This document shows positions 61,637-64,000 of a stretch of 64,000 nt of DNA, piece after piece. This stretch comes from Yamadazyma tenuis (Eukaryota; Ascomycota; Pichiomycetes; Serinales; Debaryomycetaceae). The stretch spans positions 744,001-808,000 of the forward strand of contig NC_089467.1 of NCBI RefSeq assembly GCF_029203305.1, given 5' to 3'. The notes beneath the pieces are model-generated. The model worked only from the letters and a program-made list of their open reading frames with translations, searched no databases and was not told the origin of the DNA. Within the stretch, counting starts at the first letter, position 1, and each line of letters opens with the position of its first letter. The translations under genes and the position numbers were made by a program.

Positions 61637-64000
61637 ATGTCTGAGGTAGTTGAAAGTGATAACGTGTCAGTGACATCGTCGACCACGTCCAAGAGCCAAG
61701 CAGGCTCTAAGTTGAAGCAATTGGCCTCGGCCGACAAGTGGGTTTCTCCTTTTAGAGAAGGCAGAAGTAGGAACTTGAGAAAGGAGTTTGCCTACAACAA
61801 CACCATTAAGGGAGTACAGGTTCCGAAGAAGTTCACCACGCATCCAACGTTGGAGGCGCAGGCGAAGAAGGAGAAGGCGGCAAAGGAGGCGGCGAAGAAG
61901 GAAGAGAAGAAGGAGGTTGAACAGGAAGAAAAGGTTGAAGAAGAAGCTGAAGGAGCTGAAGAAACGGAAGAAGCTGAAGGAGCTGAAGAAACGGAAGAAG
62001 CTGAAGAAGCTGAAGAAGCTGAAGAAGCTGAAGAACCTGAAGAAGTCGAAGAAGTCGAAGCAACTGAAGCCACTGAAGCCACCCAAACAACTGAAACAAC
62101 TGAAGACGTCGCCAAACCAGCCCCAACTGAAGAAGTCGAAGCCACTGCCGAAACCGAAACCAAAGCGGCCGAACTCACCTCCGCCCCCATCGAACTCGTC
62201 GTCCAACCACAAACCAAGTACGCCCCCGTAGAATTGCCCAACCAGGAAATCTTGGACAAATTGAAGGACAAACCCAAGTTATTGAACCGGTACCAGGAAT
62301 TGAACGCCGCCGCCATCGGCTCCGTGTCCAAGCGTATTGATGACCCCAACAAGATCATCGACTTGGGCAGTGGTCTTAAGATGACCCAGAAACAGTTGTT
62401 GGAAATCGCAGCTTTGCGGGTGGCTCCCGTTTTGACCAGCATCAACGACGAGGTTTCTAAGACCCGAAACGAAGATGAGATCAAGAGACAGGAGGTCATC
62501 AGTGGAAAGGTTGCGGGCCACGAGCGCAAGTTGAAGGACGACTTCAACAAGCACTTGTCCAAAATCGCCAGTAAGAAGGCCAAGTTTGACGGTGAAATCA
62601 CCAAGAAACTCGGCGACATCACCCAAAAAATGACCCAAAACGACAAGCAGGCGGAGACTTTCGAGGCCACCACCTTGGAAGAGATTGAAACTGCCAAGAA
62701 GGACTTTGAGTCGCGTGAGTTGAATGCGGTCGAGCAGCACGAGGTCGATAAGGACAACTTGATCAAGAACCACGACGAGTTGAAGGAGACCAAAAACCAG
62801 GAGCTCACTGCTGCCAAGGAGGGCCAGGAAACCACCACCCAGGAGATCGAGACCTTGCAAGAAAAAAAGACGGAGTTGGACAACTCAAACTCGGACTTAT
62901 CTTCCAGGATCGACGAATTGACCAACCAGTTGACCGAAAAATTGAAGGTTTTGGAGAACTTGAAGGTGGATTTGGGCGACAAGAACGACGGAATCGCCAA
63001 GAACGTTGCCACCAAGGAAGAATTAACCACCAAGTTGCAATCGGCCAAAGAGGGTTTGTCCACAAAGAAAACCAGCCACTCAGCTTTGACAGCCGAGGTG
63101 GGTGCCTTGGCCGGTGTATTGTCTGCATACGCTGCCAAGTTGACCTTCTTGGGCAATGAGAAGGAATCCAGAACCTCACGGTTGGCGGAGGCCAAAACTG
63201 CTTTCTCCAACTGGGAGGCAGAAAAACTGGCTGCTGCCAAGGCTGTGGCATTGGAGCACGAGCGAAAGAGAGCCGAAGCACAAGAAGCAGCGGAAACCGC
63301 CAGAATCGAGCAAGAATTAGAAAGACAGCGGTTGCAAGAAGAAGCTGAGACCAAGAGAGTCCAGGATGAACTTGCTAGACAAGAACGGGAAGCTCAAGAA
63401 AAGGCTGAACAGGAAAGAAAGGAAGCCGAAGAGAAGGCAGCTTTAGAAAAGAAGGAAGCCGAAGAAAAGGCTGCTTTAGAGAAGAAAGAGGCTGAAGAAA
63501 AAGCTGCTGCTGAAGCCGAAGCCACCGCTCTTGCGGTGGCTGCGAAGGAAAAGGCAGAAAAGGAAGAAGAGGAAAGACTCGCTCAAGAACAGGCCGAAAA
63601 GGAGGAAGAAGAGAGAATCAAGAGTTTACCTGAGTATCAACGTCAACAAAGAATCAAGGCCAGAGAGGCTGAGAAGCAACGGTTGGTGGAAGAACAACAG
63701 TATTATGAAAGTGTTTTCCAACGGAGAAAAGAAAAGGAAGAGAGAGAGGCTCTTATTTTACAGAAGGAGATCGAAGAGTTGAAGCTCAAGCAGCAGCAAC
63801 AAAGCGAAGCCGAACGGTTGGAAGCCGAGAAAATCGCCCAAGGAAAGTTGGATGAAATCTCCCGGTTGAAGGAAGAACACGAGGAGAAGATAAGACTCTT
63901 TGAAGAAAGATTGGCTTTTGAAGAATTGCAGAAGCAGAGATTGTTGGAGGAAGTCACAAACTTGAAGAAGATCAGAGAGTTGAGAGAAGAAAAGTTGAGA
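61637..64000 (+). CDS. EIS1: Eis1, eisosome protein 1 (5' part)
   Basis: The frame is open from the ATG at 61637 to the right edge (788 codons), so the end lies outside. The N-terminus LKQLASADKWVSPFREGRS and the later block PNQEILDKLKDKPKLLNRY, then SVSKRIDDPNKIIDLGSGLKMTQKQLLEIA (in two parts, about 205-255), match the Eis1 family, which helps form and stabilise eisosomes under the plasma membrane. Between them is a Glu/Ala-rich acidic repeat (about 95-155) encoded by GAAGCTGAA-type units. The rest is long coiled coil with EAEEKAALEKK-type repeats. Strong Glu/Lys bias creates long antisense open frames that are not genes. Confidence 0.82.
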   Translation, partial: MSEVVESDNVSVTSSTTSKSQAGSKLKQLASADKWVSPFREGRSRNLRKEFAYNNTIKGVQVPKKFTTHPTLEAQAKKEKAAKEAAKKEEKKEVEQEEKVEEEAEGAEETEEAEGAEETEEAEEAEEAEEAEEPEEVEEVEATEATEATQTTETTEDVAKPAPTEEVEATAETETKAAELTSAPIELVVQPQTKYAPVELPNQEILDKLKDKPKLLNRYQELNAAAIGSVSKRIDDPNKIIDLGSGLKMTQKQLLEIAALRVAPVLTSINDEVSKTRNEDEIKRQEVISGKVAGHERKLKDDFNKHLSKIASKKAKFDGEITKKLGDITQKMTQNDKQAETFEATTLEEIETAKKDFESRELNAVEQHEVDKDNLIKNHDELKETKNQELTAAKEGQETTTQEIETLQEKKTELDNSNSDLSSRIDELTNQLTEKLKVLENLKVDLGDKNDGIAKNVATKEELTTKLQSAKEGLSTKKTSHSALTAEVGALAGVLSAYAAKLTFLGNEKESRTSRLAEAKTAFSNWEAEKLAAAKAVALEHERKRAEAQEAAETARIEQELERQRLQEEAETKRVQDELARQEREAQEKAEQERKEAEEKAALEKKEAEEKAALEKKEAEEKAAAEAEATALAVAAKEKAEKEEEERLAQEQAEKEEEERIKSLPEYQRQQRIKAREAEKQRLVEEQQYYESVFQRRKEKEEREALILQKEIEELKLKQQQQSEAERLEAEKIAQGKLDEISRLKEEHEEKIRLFEERLAFEELQKQRLLEEVTNLKKIRELREEKLR
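61930..62060 (+). repeat. GAAGCTGAA-type repeat in EIS1
   Basis: Two copies of a 33-bp unit, starting GAAGAAGCTGAAGGAGCTGA, are followed by several 9-bp GAAGAAGCT units. They encode EEAEGAEET and EEAEEA runs, an acidic helix. Confidence 0.75.

Noticed and set aside
61792..63354. 520-codon open frame on the minus strand across EIS1
   Set aside because: It is the mirror of a Glu/Lys/Ala-rich coiled-coil coding sequence; the product is a Ser/Ala/Phe-rich low-complexity chain. The plus strand matches Eis1.

Overview
The window is nuclear DNA of a budding yeast, almost certainly of the CTG clade (Debaryomycetaceae/Metschnikowiaceae). Gene density is high, introns are rare and carry TACTAAC branch points, and most genes have clear yeast orthologues (PUP3, MTR2, CMC2, MTC1, TAF8, FCP1, VAN1, ASH1, MDS3, EIS1). 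It also has a very short GAL4 of the Candida type and a UBE2W-type E2. All three Zn2Cys6 clusters in the window carry a CTG codon where the fold normally has a small residue such as Ser, as expected if CTG is read as serine. Residue letters in this annotation follow the standard code, so an L from CTG should be read as Ser.

Positions 1-18218 are ordinary housekeeping DNA: an SNG1-like 3' end, HSM3, a YEL1-like Arf GEF, PUP3 (one intron), CMC2, MTC1, an FMP46-like gene, NIT2, a UBE2W-like E2, GAL4, an unknown gene, GYP5, RPS4 and a secreted metallophosphatase. Positions 18219-21981 are an AT-rich accessory patch: a GLEYA/PA14-type GPI adhesin between two arrays of the same degenerate repeat, plus a decayed RING-like gene. 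MTR2 (16-nt first exon), a tiny glycine-rich gene and ASH1 follow.

Positions 25466-34309 look like a metabolic gene cluster. It contains two different FAD monooxygenases, an HSL-type alpha/beta hydrolase, an allantoate-permease-family transporter, an extended SDR reductase and a regulator with two tandem Zn2Cys6 clusters. The three upstream regions that drive its structural genes share CGGTGGG, and two of them share CCGGCGA and TTTCCGCA. This is the best candidate for an undescribed system. An aromatic or heterocyclic substrate taken up as an anion is plausible but unproven.

Positions 34882-43566 return to core genes (DSK2, TAF8, FCP1, a Sur7-family gene, PRP19 with a 13-nt first exon). At 44478-46262 lies a second adhesin, paralogous to the first including its promoter, lying between two copies of the PGM3 promoter sequence. 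PGM3, VAN1, a 1.7-kb gene-poor gap, a GPI-anchored aspartyl protease, YIP4, an SDR, a maltose-acetyltransferase-like enzyme, MDS3 and the 5' part of EIS1 complete the window. No tRNA, rRNA, transposon or CRISPR array was recognised.
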